Below are positions 28,094 through 36,152 of a DNA stretch of 59,631 nt, piece by piece. This DNA is from Ardenticatenales bacterium (lineage in GTDB: Bacteria; Chloroflexota; Anaerolineae; Promineifilales; Promineifilaceae). Position numbers and translations under genes: made by a program. The stretch's first letter is position 1. Each line of letters opens with the position of its first letter. The DNA is taken from positions 1 through 59,631 of the forward strand of contig JACKBM010000041.1 in NCBI GenBank assembly GCA_020634575.1. The letters are read 5' to 3'. The notes beneath the pieces are model-generated. The model was not told where the DNA came from, did no database searches, and saw nothing but the letters and a program-made list of their open reading frames with translations.

Positions 28094-29662
28094 CTAATCA
28101 ATATACCCCAGACCACGCAGATGTTGCAATAGTCCCTCGTCCGCCTCGAGGTCGAGGGCGGCGCCGCTGCTGATGGTTTCACGCTGCAGCTCAGCCAGCG
28201 TTGCCAACCGGTCCAACTGGTTGTTGAGCGCGGCAACGCGGGCGATAGCGTCGGGGGCAAGGTTGGTGCTTTCTGGGTAGTCGGTTTGCAGATTGTAGAG
28301 CTCTTCCGGCCGGTTATCGATGCTAATCAGCTTTTCCTGACCCTGCACCAGCGCCCGGCGTACGGACAGGCAACGGAACTGCTCCAGCAGCTCCGGCTGG
28401 CGGTGCTGGATCGTCTTGACGAAATTCAATGGCGGGTACACCTCGGCGTAGGCGCCCTCTTTCTCTGCCTCACGGCCGGCCAAAGATTCACGCAGCGACA
28501 ATTTGCGCACCTCGGCGGGCGTCAGATGTTTGATGTTTTCCGGTAGGGGACCGGCCGCGGCCAGCATCGTGTGGTAAACGCGGCGGGTGCTGACCGGGTC
28601 TTCGTGCTGGCCCGGCTTGATCTGCGCCGGCCAATGCAGCAGCAGCGGCACGTGCAGCAACTCCTGGTAAGCGACGAAGGCATGGCCAAAATAACCATGT
28701 TCACCAAAGCCATCGCCATGGTCGCCAACGATGACCGTCAGCGTGTTTTCCCGGTTGCCGCGACGCTCCAGAGCCGCAAATAGTTGGCCCAGGTAGCTGT
28801 CCTGATAATGAACCTCGGCGTCATAAAGGTCATTGATGATGCGGCTTTCCAGCTCTGAGAGCGGCTCCGCCAGGGGCGCGGCCCAACGATAGGCTTCGCG
28901 GTTCCATGCATTGAGCGTTGCCTGTGCCTTTTTGTCTTCCAGCAAGTAGGGGGCAAACTGGGCAATGTGTTCGCGGGGTGGCCAGAAGGGCAGGTGCGTC
29001 TCCATCAGGTTGACAAAGAGGAAGAGCGGCTCATCGGCCGGTTCTTTTTCTCTGGCATCCAGGAAATTGCAGAGATCCCTGACGGAGCGCTCGTTTTGCC
29101 CCTTGAAGTTAATGTATTTGGACCAGAGCGGCGTCAGCCAGGCATTGGTGGCGATGCGAAAAGCCAGGTCAGACTGGCCGAAGTAATTTTGAATGGGATA
29201 AGAGATCCGGCGCAGGAATTGCGTGTAGCGCGCGGAGAGCTTGCCCAGCCAACCGGGCAGGCGGCTGGAATCCGACGGCACCGTCGGAATGGCGCCGCCG
29301 TAATTGTAGAAGGTGTCAAAGCCGCGTTTGAACCCATTGTTCAGGATGCCGACCAGTGGATTGTTGCAGAACCCCACCGTCTCATAACCCATCTGACCCA
29401 GCAACTCGGTCAGGTGCGGGCGGTCATGGCCCAGGGCCTGGTTGGATTGGGTCACCTGGTGGGTGCTGGGGTAGAGCCCCGTGAACATCGACGCGTGGCT
29501 GGGAATGGTCCATTGGGCCGGGGCGATGCCCTGGCTAAAGAGGGCGCCTGCGGCGGCGAATTTATCCAGGTTGGGCGATGTGGGTTTGTCGTAACCGTAG
29601 CAGCTTAACCGGTCTGCTCGCTGTGTGTCCAGGACGATAAAGATGATGTCAGGTTGCTTCAT
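28094..29662 (-). CDS. Sulfatase-fold hydrolase/phosphotransferase with Thr at the active site
   Basis: A 522-residue protein of the alkaline phosphatase/sulfatase superfamily. Start at 29662, just after GGAAACGG; an in-frame extension upstream is disregarded. Metal ligands are visible in IIFIVLDTQRADRLSCYGY (Asp about 12) and VGDHGDGFGEHGYFGH. The activation motif C/S-x-P-S-R reads WTIPSHASMFTG, with Thr about 52 where formylglycine sulfatases have Cys or Ser and His for Arg. Thr is the nucleophile in phosphoglycerol-transferase-like members, so this may act on a phosphodiester rather than a sulfate. No signal peptide is visible. Confidence 0.8.
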   Translation of the reverse strand: MKQPDIIFIVLDTQRADRLSCYGYDKPTSPNLDKFAAAGALFSQGIAPAQWTIPSHASMFTGLYPSTHQVTQSNQALGHDRPHLTELLGQMGYETVGFCNNPLVGILNNGFKRGFDTFYNYGGAIPTVPSDSSRLPGWLGKLSARYTQFLRRISYPIQNYFGQSDLAFRIATNAWLTPLWSKYINFKGQNERSVRDLCNFLDAREKEPADEPLFLFVNLMETHLPFWPPREHIAQFAPYLLEDKKAQATLNAWNREAYRWAAPLAEPLSELESRIINDLYDAEVHYQDSYLGQLFAALERRGNRENTLTVIVGDHGDGFGEHGYFGHAFVAYQELLHVPLLLHWPAQIKPGQHEDPVSTRRVYHTMLAAAGPLPENIKHLTPAEVRKLSLRESLAGREAEKEGAYAEVYPPLNFVKTIQHRQPELLEQFRCLSVRRALVQGQEKLISIDNRPEELYNLQTDYPESTNLAPDAIARVAALNNQLDRLATLAELQRETISSGAALDLEADEGLLQHLRGLGYID

Positions 29663-29761
29663 ACCGTTTCCAAGTTGATTGAGCGGTTTGTGACAAGGTT
29701 CTGCCTGGGCGGCACCACCCAATCAACCACGGATTATACGCAGCTTTGGCCACAATGCAGA

Positions 29762-29802
29762 AATTAATAAAAAAGAGCGCTAACACTATTGTGCCAGCGC
29801 TC
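29762..29802 (-). terminator. Rho-independent terminator of the 849-residue membrane protein gene
   Basis: On the minus strand GAGCGCT (29802-29796) pairs with AGCGCTC (29781-29775) and is followed by a run of six T and TATTAATT. It separates this gene from the sulfatase-fold gene. Confidence 0.88.
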
Positions 29803-29832
29803 AGATTTCCAGTTGGTGAAGCCTTTGCCGGT

Positions 29833-32382
29833 CTAGCCGGGATTAACCCCGTAGAACTCAATCAGATTAAAGAGAAGCTGCGCGGCCTCGTCTTCCGGCA
29901 GCGCCCAGTAGGGCAGGAAGACGGCGCCAAAGCGAGAGTTACCGTCATCCGATTCAGAAACGAAGCTGATGACCGTACCGGCATTTGGGCTGTTCGGGCC
30001 ACGGAACATGAACCAGATCTCGCCAATGTCGGGCTCTTCGACATCGACAAAAGCGGCCTCAACGGTTTGCGTCAGCGAGATGATCTGGCCATCCTCAAAC
30101 CCTTCGGTGAGGACAGTGCCGGTATCCACCATGCGCACATCAGAAAGCGGTGCGGATTCAAAACCGGTGAACAGGGTGGGGGTGCCGCCCAGGAAGAGGA
30201 TGTTGCCGCCGCTGCTTAGAAAAGCCAGCAGGATATCATCATCTTCGTCCAGGGACGCATCCACATAGTCACCGGAATCCCAAATCACCAGGCTGACAGC
30301 TTCCAGGTCCGCTTCGGTGAGCGGTGGATTGCTGCTGGCTTCAAAAAGGACGACCGGGTAGATCGGGCTGAGCAGATCGGCGATGTCCGCTGCGCTGGTG
30401 GCTGTGCCGGCATCACCATCGTCATCTGAGTAGATAAAGATGGCGCCGCTGCCGCCTACGGCTTCGGTAACGCTGAGGGTGTAACCGGCCGGATCCCCGA
30501 AGAAATCCCGCACGACAATCGTGTAGGTGCCGCTCTCAATCTCAACGTTGCGGGCCACTTCGTCTTCGCCGCCGAACGTGTTGTCGGTGAAGTTCACCAG
30601 ATCTTTGTTGGCATCGTAAACTTCAATCACCCCATCCAGCTCATCGCTGGCGCCCAGGGTGATGTCGATGACCGCCGGGCCAGAGGAGAAGGTGTAGCCA
30701 TGGCCAACCTCTCCCTCCAGTTCACCGGAAACCGTCTCACCGATGTTGATCGGGCCGATGATGAGGGCGTTCAGATCCTCATCCAGCTGGCCGCTGCCGC
30801 TCCCACCACCATTGCCACCGGGCGGCGGCACCACCACTGGCGCCGGCGTGCCACCTGTATCCAGTTCAGCTTCGATGGGCTCGCTGCTGATGCCGGTGGG
30901 GCAGAGCGCCAGGTTTTCTTGCAGGAGACAATCCTGCAGTGCACTGGGTGCATTGCGTGGCGTCATCGCAATCAGCCGGCTGACAGCGACTTGCAAGCCA
31001 TCCGAGCTGGCCGCCAGGACAATCAGCGATTGTTGGTCGCCATCCTCAACCAGCAGGAACATGGCCGTGCCGGACATCTGGATGTTGCCCAGGCTCGTTT
31101 CCAGGACACGAATTTCGTCGACAAACTCTTCTTCGTCGGCTGTGTCCTCTTCTTCCTCATCCAGTTGCGCCAGTTCGTCGGCGGTCAGGATGACCGGGTC
31201 AATCGTCAGGCTGATCCCTTCGCTGTTGAGGATTTCCAGAACATCTTCGCCAACCTGGTTATAGAGGCCCAGGTAAAGGACATCATTATCATCGTCCGGC
31301 TCGCTGGCCAGTTGCACGTTGATCCCCAGCGGCTCAAACGCCGTATCGAGGGCAATGATCTCGTCAAAGGCGTTGGGGCCCAGCTCCGGGCTGCCTGTGT
31401 AGATCACATCCACGGTTTCAGCGTCGTAGAAGTAGGGGAACTCAGCCAGGGTGTAGGCCCGGGCCTCGGTCGAGGTCAGGAAATCGGCGATGTGGGCGAT
31501 GAAGCGGGAGTTGTCAAAGGCGGTGTAGTTGGGTGGGAAGAGGAAATCGATATCGCCAATCGCCAGCACATTGTCATCCGCGGCGCTGGCCGCCAGGACC
31601 AGGCCGCCGGCGCGGTCGGTCACAGACGAGAAGGTCAAATCATCAGCCGTAATCAGCGCAGCGGCGTCGCCGCCCAGATCCAGCGAATGGGTGCCGTAGA
31701 GAACCAGTTGCTCGATGTCGGCGAACAGGTCACCCTCACTCATCATGTCGCTGTTAACGATGATGTTCTTGAAGTTGGCGTCATTCTCATCCACGTTAAA
31801 GGCGTAGTCGCCGTTGAAGATGATGTCGAATTCATTGGCCAGCGAGTTGAGCGGAATATCGTCCGTCTCCACAAACAGATTCAGCTGAAATTCCGTCTCC
31901 ACATAGCGGAAGGCGAAGCTATTCGGATCGCCGACCAGCAGCAGCCGGCCGCCCCGGTCGACAAAATCTGCTACCGCCCGCACCTCACTTTCGCTAAACC
32001 GACTCAGCGGGGCGATGACGACAAAGGCGTTGGCGGAGCGCAGCGCGCTTTCCAGGTCCTGGCCGGTGTAGGTGACAATTTCATGGCCACGTACGGCCAG
32101 CCGGTTATCCAGGTAGCGAATTTCGGCCAGGTCAAAGTCATTCTGATGATGGAGATCAACCAGAATCAGGCCGCTGCCGACTTCGGCCGGTTCATCGACA
32201 AACTCGGTTGAGACCGGCTGTTCGATGATATATTCTTCTTTTACGGGTTCGTAGACCGGCACTTCGGCCCGGTCTGCCCCACCGAGCAAACTGTAATAGC
32301 TCAGACGACGAACCAACGACGGGGCAAAAAACAAGAAGATAAATACGAGAATGGCGATAAGCCCTACGAGTAAACGGCGCAT
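29833..32382 (-). CDS. Large membrane-anchored extracellular protein, DUF4350/GATase1-like and PPC-like domains
   Basis: An 849-residue acidic protein. One N-terminal helix (LLVGLIAILVFIFLFFAPSLV) acts as signal anchor, the rest being outside. Residues about 70-300 resemble the DUF4350 / glutamine-amidotransferase-like fold: LILVDLHHQNDFDLAEI, VVIAPLSRFSESEVRAVADF and GGRLLLVGDP. Near 600-650 a pre-peptidase C-terminal (PPC) beta domain is suggested by GVIEVYDANKDLV and YTIVVRDFFGDPAGYTLSV. The last 170 residues form another alpha/beta domain (LVIWDSGDYV, GGNILFLGG) like the first. It probably stands just downstream of sppA in one operon. Binding target unknown. Confidence 0.6.
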   Translation of the reverse strand: MRRLLVGLIAILVFIFLFFAPSLVRRLSYYSLLGGADRAEVPVYEPVKEEYIIEQPVSTEFVDEPAEVGSGLILVDLHHQNDFDLAEIRYLDNRLAVRGHEIVTYTGQDLESALRSANAFVVIAPLSRFSESEVRAVADFVDRGGRLLLVGDPNSFAFRYVETEFQLNLFVETDDIPLNSLANEFDIIFNGDYAFNVDENDANFKNIIVNSDMMSEGDLFADIEQLVLYGTHSLDLGGDAAALITADDLTFSSVTDRAGGLVLAASAADDNVLAIGDIDFLFPPNYTAFDNSRFIAHIADFLTSTEARAYTLAEFPYFYDAETVDVIYTGSPELGPNAFDEIIALDTAFEPLGINVQLASEPDDDNDVLYLGLYNQVGEDVLEILNSEGISLTIDPVILTADELAQLDEEEEDTADEEEFVDEIRVLETSLGNIQMSGTAMFLLVEDGDQQSLIVLAASSDGLQVAVSRLIAMTPRNAPSALQDCLLQENLALCPTGISSEPIEAELDTGGTPAPVVVPPPGGNGGGSGSGQLDEDLNALIIGPINIGETVSGELEGEVGHGYTFSSGPAVIDITLGASDELDGVIEVYDANKDLVNFTDNTFGGEDEVARNVEIESGTYTIVVRDFFGDPAGYTLSVTEAVGGSGAIFIYSDDDGDAGTATSAADIADLLSPIYPVVLFEASSNPPLTEADLEAVSLVIWDSGDYVDASLDEDDDILLAFLSSGGNILFLGGTPTLFTGFESAPLSDVRMVDTGTVLTEGFEDGQIISLTQTVEAAFVDVEEPDIGEIWFMFRGPNSPNAGTVISFVSESDDGNSRFGAVFLPYWALPEDEAAQLLFNLIEFYGVNPG

Positions 32383-32416
32383 TTGTTACTCCAGTTTCTG
32401 TGTTCGTTCCGTTCGT

Positions 32417-33280
32417 CTACTGTCCGGGAGCGTAAAGGTAGTAAAAGCCTGGCGGCAAATCGTTCGGGTCAACCCAGAGTGAATTCAGGTCGACAACCGG
32501 GGGCGAATAGGTAGCCGCGTCGGCTTCTTCCGGGAAGGTAAGCGGGAAAAGCTCAACCACTTCGTAGTCCCGGATTCCGGCCAGTTCAGCAGCGCGCTTG
32601 ATGGCATCGTCTGTGGAGGCGATGCCGTCAATCATGCCCATCTGATTCGAGCGGATGCCGTCAAACAGCTCCGCGCGGGAGAGGGTTTCGGTCGTGGCTT
32701 CCAGGCGCTCCCCCCGGCCGGTTGCAACCGCATCCAGGAAAGCGAATTTCAGCGTTTCGATGCGCCGCAAGTAGCTGTCCGGCGTAAAGCCCGCGTCCTT
32801 GTAGGGACCCGTCGTAATCGTGGTTGGGTCCAGGAACGGCGGGATAATTAGCGAACCGCGCACGCCGATGCTGCCGATCAGAGAGCTGGTCTTGGCATAA
32901 ATTTCATCCGCACCCACAGCAGTGTAGTAGGCGCCACTGGCGGCCAGAAAATCAACGCTGGCGACCACGGGCATATCTTCGCGGATATCCAGCAGTTCCA
33001 AAAACAGCTCTTCACTGTCAGAAGCAGTCCCGCCCGGGCTGTTGATCACGATGACCAGAGCCTCGATCTCCTCATTTTCCCGCGCGTAATCGATCTGCTC
33101 CTTATAAATGGAAGCCGTGAAAGGGTCGATGGCGTCATAAAGGCGAATGACGCCGACCTGCGGCTTGGGCACGATGTCGGGGGCAAAGTAAATCCCCAGG
33201 CCCACGGGCAGAACAATCACAAGAAGAAACAGGAGGACCACTCCCAGTGGAGAGCGTCCACTGCTACTATTTTCGCTCAT
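32417..33280 (-). CDS. sppA: Signal peptide peptidase SppA, S49 family
   Basis: A 287-residue membrane peptidase of the short (Bacillus-type) form, which degrades cleaved signal peptides. A membrane helix lies at about 11-33. The nucleophile is Ser about 115 in FLAASGAYYT, and the general base is Lys about 161 in GPYKDAGF. VIVINSPGGTA and SSLIGSIGV are further S49 marks. It lies 34 bases upstream of the 849-residue membrane protein gene and is divergent from ctaB. Confidence 0.92.
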   Translation of the reverse strand: MSENSSSGRSPLGVVLLFLLVIVLPVGLGIYFAPDIVPKPQVGVIRLYDAIDPFTASIYKEQIDYARENEEIEALVIVINSPGGTASDSEELFLELLDIREDMPVVASVDFLAASGAYYTAVGADEIYAKTSSLIGSIGVRGSLIIPPFLDPTTITTGPYKDAGFTPDSYLRRIETLKFAFLDAVATGRGERLEATTETLSRAELFDGIRSNQMGMIDGIASTDDAIKRAAELAGIRDYEVVELFPLTFPEEADAATYSPPVVDLNSLWVDPNDLPPGFYYLYAPGQ

Positions 33281-33409
33281 TGCGTGCTCCTTGATACCGA
33301 GAGAAATTCATAATAAATGTGGCGTCAGTAGGATAGCATGACGCCATAGTGAATACAAGCACTCAGGTGTGGATGGGACGTTAATTATTTCCTATGGCGA
33401 ACTCCCCAT

Positions 33410-33438
33410 TTGTTGCCGCTTGTGAACATTGTTACAAT
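33410..33438 (+). promoter_or_regulatory. Probable ctaB promoter
   Basis: TTGTTG (33410-33415) and TACAAT (33433-33438) are separated by 17 bases, about 40 bases before the chosen ctaB start. This placement argues against the longer in-frame start at 33410, which would lie in the promoter. Confidence 0.6.
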
Positions 33439-33478
33439 CGCGGCTTGCTCTATTTTAACCGGTTTATCCGGGGGTACT

Positions 33479-34411
33479 ATGTCAGTTTCCAACCTGCCTC
33501 AAGAACGTCCTGCCCTGAAGATAAGTTCCCCGACCCTGAGCTGGCGCGAGCTCCTGCAGATGCTGATGGTGCTGTTCAAGTTCCGCGTTGTGGTCCTGTT
33601 GCTCTTGTCAGCTGTGGGCGGCGCTTTCCTGGGGGCGGGCGGTTGGCCGGGGCTGGTGAACCTGCTGCTGGTCCTGTTCACCGGCTTTTTTGCGGCGTCC
33701 GGCGCTTCGGCGCTCAACCAATATTGGGAGCAGGAGAAAGATAGCCTGATGCAGCGGACTGAGCGGCGTCCCCTGGTGACCGGCGCCCTGGAAGGGTCAC
33801 GGCGCTGGCTGCCGCTGGTGGCCTCGGCGATGGTCCTGGTGCCTTCGCTGGCCGTCCTGCCGGTGCGGCCGATGCTGACATTTTATCTGCTTCTCGGCGC
33901 CTTCATCTATGTGGCGGTATACACCATCTGGCTGAAGCCGCGCACCCTGCTTAATATCGTCATTGGTGGGGCGGCTGGCAGTGCGGCGGTGATGAGCGGC
34001 GGCGCGGCCGTGGGCGCTGAATGGGACCCCGGCGTCATCATCCTGGCGCTGTTGGTCTTCCTCTGGACCCCTTCCCATTTCTGGAGCCTGGCCATGCTCT
34101 ACCGAGACGATTACCGTAAGGCCGGCACGCCGATGCTGCCCGCCTTCACCTCGCTGCGCAGCGCTTCCTGGTGGGTGATGGTCCACACCGTCGCCACCGT
34201 CATCGCCGCCCTGGGGTTGATCCTGGTGCCGGCCCTCGGCTGGGTTTACGCGCTGCCGGCCCTGCTCATCTCCCTTGACCTGCTGCACCGCAACATCTCC
34301 CTCATCGTCGAGCCGGAGATTCCCCGGGCCAGGCGGCTGTTCATCGCCTCCAACATGTACCTGGCGGTCATTCTGTTGGCGGTGATGCTGGGCGTGCTGA
34401 TTCCGTTTTAG
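33479..34411 (+). CDS. ctaB: Protoheme IX farnesyltransferase
   Basis: A 310-residue UbiA-superfamily membrane prenyltransferase that turns heme b into heme O for cytochrome oxidase. The start is ATG 33479, behind GGGGG. The first Asp-rich motif is NQYWEQEKDSLMQRTERRPL, where the usual N-x-x-x-D is altered (N..WEQEKD) but MxRTxxRPL is kept. The second is YRDDYRKAGTPMLP. VAVYTIWLKPRT and FLWTPSHFWSLA are also diagnostic. About eight helices. No cytochrome oxidase genes adjoin it here. It indicates an aerobic respiratory chain. Confidence 0.93.
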   Translation: MSVSNLPQERPALKISSPTLSWRELLQMLMVLFKFRVVVLLLLSAVGGAFLGAGGWPGLVNLLLVLFTGFFAASGASALNQYWEQEKDSLMQRTERRPLVTGALEGSRRWLPLVASAMVLVPSLAVLPVRPMLTFYLLLGAFIYVAVYTIWLKPRTLLNIVIGGAAGSAAVMSGGAAVGAEWDPGVIILALLVFLWTPSHFWSLAMLYRDDYRKAGTPMLPAFTSLRSASWWVMVHTVATVIAALGLILVPALGWVYALPALLISLDLLHRNISLIVEPEIPRARRLFIASNMYLAVILLAVMLGVLIPF

Positions 34412-34462
34412 CCTCTTGATGCCCGCGTAAGCGAGCAGCCAATTCTGCCTTGTTTCTTAGCA

Positions 34463-34540
34463 GCCCGGCATGACGTCACGAAGTTGGGCGTGATACCTGG
34501 TTTGCTTGCGGACATGGCTTAGAGCCTGTAAGACGAACCT
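34463..34540. repeat. Diverged half-copy of the 47127-47461 fold-back element
   Basis: From AGCCCGGCATGACGTCACGAAG to AGACGAACCT this segment lines up with the right half of the element at 47127-47461. The shared blocks, in order and spacing, are ATGACGTCA, GAAG/GAAG, CGGACA, CTTAGAGC versus CTTAAAGC, and ACGAACCT at the end. The left half is absent. It lies between convergent ctaB and a small membrane protein gene. Confidence 0.6.
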
Positions 34541-34586
34541 GACTCAAATCTGATACACCGCATACTGAATGTGAGGGTCACCTCAA

Positions 34587-34967
34587 TCAGGTCAGCGCAA
34601 AGACCAGGTTAACACCCGCCATCAGCAACAACCCGATGCCTGCCCCGGTCACCAGCCAGGTGATCCAATCCACCAGCGTAAACAGCCAGAGCGCCCAGCG
34701 CTTGTCCGGCCGGGAGCTGAAGCTGAAGCGCCAGAAGCGAGCCGCCAGCAGCAACCCGATGGCCAGAGTAGCGACGCCGTAGCCGAGGTAGGTCCAGCTC
34801 CCGCCCGGCCGGATCGTCCCCGCCGCTGCCTCGGTCCGGATGGCCGGCATGAGCAGCAGGTAACTGCCGAAGATGCCGATCAGCAGAGGCAGGTTGCGCC
34901 GCCAGGTGCGCTGGCGGATGACGTCATTGACATCGATTGCGGCCGGTTTACGTTTCTTCTTTGCCAT
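34587..34967 (-). CDS. Small membrane protein, unknown function
   Basis: A 126-residue protein with a basic start (MAKKKRKP) and three or four membrane helices (LPLLIGIFGSYLLLMPAI, YLGYGVATLAIGLLLAARFW, LFTLVDWITWLVTGAGIGLLL). No family recognised. It begins 12 bases after the AttH-like gene on the same strand, so it may be the last gene of the AttEFGH-like operon. Confidence 0.6.
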   Translation of the reverse strand: MAKKKRKPAAIDVNDVIRQRTWRRNLPLLIGIFGSYLLLMPAIRTEAAAGTIRPGGSWTYLGYGVATLAIGLLLAARFWRFSFSSRPDKRWALWLFTLVDWITWLVTGAGIGLLLMAGVNLVFALT

Positions 34968-34979
34968 GAATGGCCGCTA

Positions 34980-36152
34980 TTATATCCGCCCCTGCATCGA
35001 CTGCGCATAGCCGGTCAGCTCGACGTAGCCCAGGGCGCTGATGGGCCGGCCGGCCCTTGCCCCGCTGAACTCGGTGGCCCCTTCCCAGTAGATCGTGGAG
35101 ACGTTGAGCTCCTGATCGGCCAGCAGGGGTGTGCCTTCGAGAGTGAGATCGAGTGACGGGATTTCGATGCGCCAACCGGCCGGATAAACCGCCCCGCTAT
35201 GCGGGCTGGTCCATTCAGCCAGCACCGTCAACGACCAATCGTCTGCAGCCAGCGGCTGCACCGAGCCATCCGGCCGGATGTAACTGCCACTGGAAAAATT
35301 GCTCAGGGAGCCATCGGCCAGCCGGATCTGGAAAAACATGAGGGCGGCGCCATCGTCTAATTGCAACGAGAACCAGTCCCAGCCAACCGCCCCGTCTTCC
35401 AGAGCGGACGTTGAATATTCGTGGTCTTTCCAGCTCAGGCCGCTGACAGAGAACTGTTCACCGCCAATCGTGACCGTCCCTTCGGCCGCCATCTGAACGA
35501 GTGAATAATAATAGGAAGCGTTGCCGCTGCCAGGCCCCTTGACGCTGAGGCCGCCGTCGCCATGGAGAATTGGCGGCATTGTTTCTGTCAGGGTCAGGTT
35601 AAGGGCAACTTCATCTGTGGCTGCCGTTAGTTCGACCTGGCCGCTCGCATTTGCCGCTGCTTCCCAATCCTCGATCCATACACGGTAAGGCTCAGCCTCA
35701 GCCCCGGCCAGCCCCACAGCGCCCCGGCTGAATTTCTCGGCCGGGTAAAAGGCCTCGCCGTCGATGTCGCTGATGGTGAAATGGGCAAAATAGAGCTGAT
35801 TAGTGCGCCAGTCGCTGGCCGCTTCCGGCGGCGTCGCTTCTTCGGGCGCGAAGGCGCGGCGGAAGATGGTGAACTGGTAACCAAAGCGACGACCGTCGGC
35901 GCTCTCCAGGTTGCCGGTGTAATACCACCATTCGGTCTGGTAATCATCGTGGGGACCAAGGTCAGCCGGGAACTGGATGTTGTCTGGCTCCGTGGCCCGG
36001 GCGAACCCGGTCTGGTCGATGGGACCGGCCGGTGCCAGCAAACTGGCCGTGGCCGGCGCCGCTTCCGCCCGGCTGCTGGTCCACCACCAACCCGCGCCGG
36101 CCGCGAGCAGCACAAAGAAAGCAGCGTAGCCAATTATCTTACGCATCATCAT
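34980..36152 (-). CDS. AttH/CrtC-like lipocalin-domain exported protein
   Basis: A 390-residue protein with an N-terminal signal anchor (IIGYAAFFVLLAAGAGWWW). The body is two lipocalin-like halves, as in AttH and hydroxyneurosporene synthase (CrtC): ADLGPHDDYQTEWWYYTGNL, GRRFGYQFTIFRRAF, YFAHFTISD and LSWKDHEYSTSAL. EWWYYTGNL is the family's hallmark. Three consecutive ATG codons start it within TAATGATGATG, overlapping the permease stop. In AttEFGH systems this protein works with an ABC transporter of the LolCDE/MacB type, so lipid or lipoprotein handling at the outer membrane face is plausible. Confidence 0.8.
   Translation of the reverse strand: MMMRKIIGYAAFFVLLAAGAGWWWTSSRAEAAPATASLLAPAGPIDQTGFARATEPDNIQFPADLGPHDDYQTEWWYYTGNLESADGRRFGYQFTIFRRAFAPEEATPPEAASDWRTNQLYFAHFTISDIDGEAFYPAEKFSRGAVGLAGAEAEPYRVWIEDWEAAANASGQVELTAATDEVALNLTLTETMPPILHGDGGLSVKGPGSGNASYYYSLVQMAAEGTVTIGGEQFSVSGLSWKDHEYSTSALEDGAVGWDWFSLQLDDGAALMFFQIRLADGSLSNFSSGSYIRPDGSVQPLAADDWSLTVLAEWTSPHSGAVYPAGWRIEIPSLDLTLEGTPLLADQELNVSTIYWEGATEFSGARAGRPISALGYVELTGYAQSMQGRI

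Noticed and set aside
30700..32211. 503-codon open frame on the plus strand
   Set aside because: It is fully antisense to the 849-residue membrane protein, which has a start, signal anchor and terminator. Long shadow frames are expected in GC-rich DNA and this one shows no family motif.
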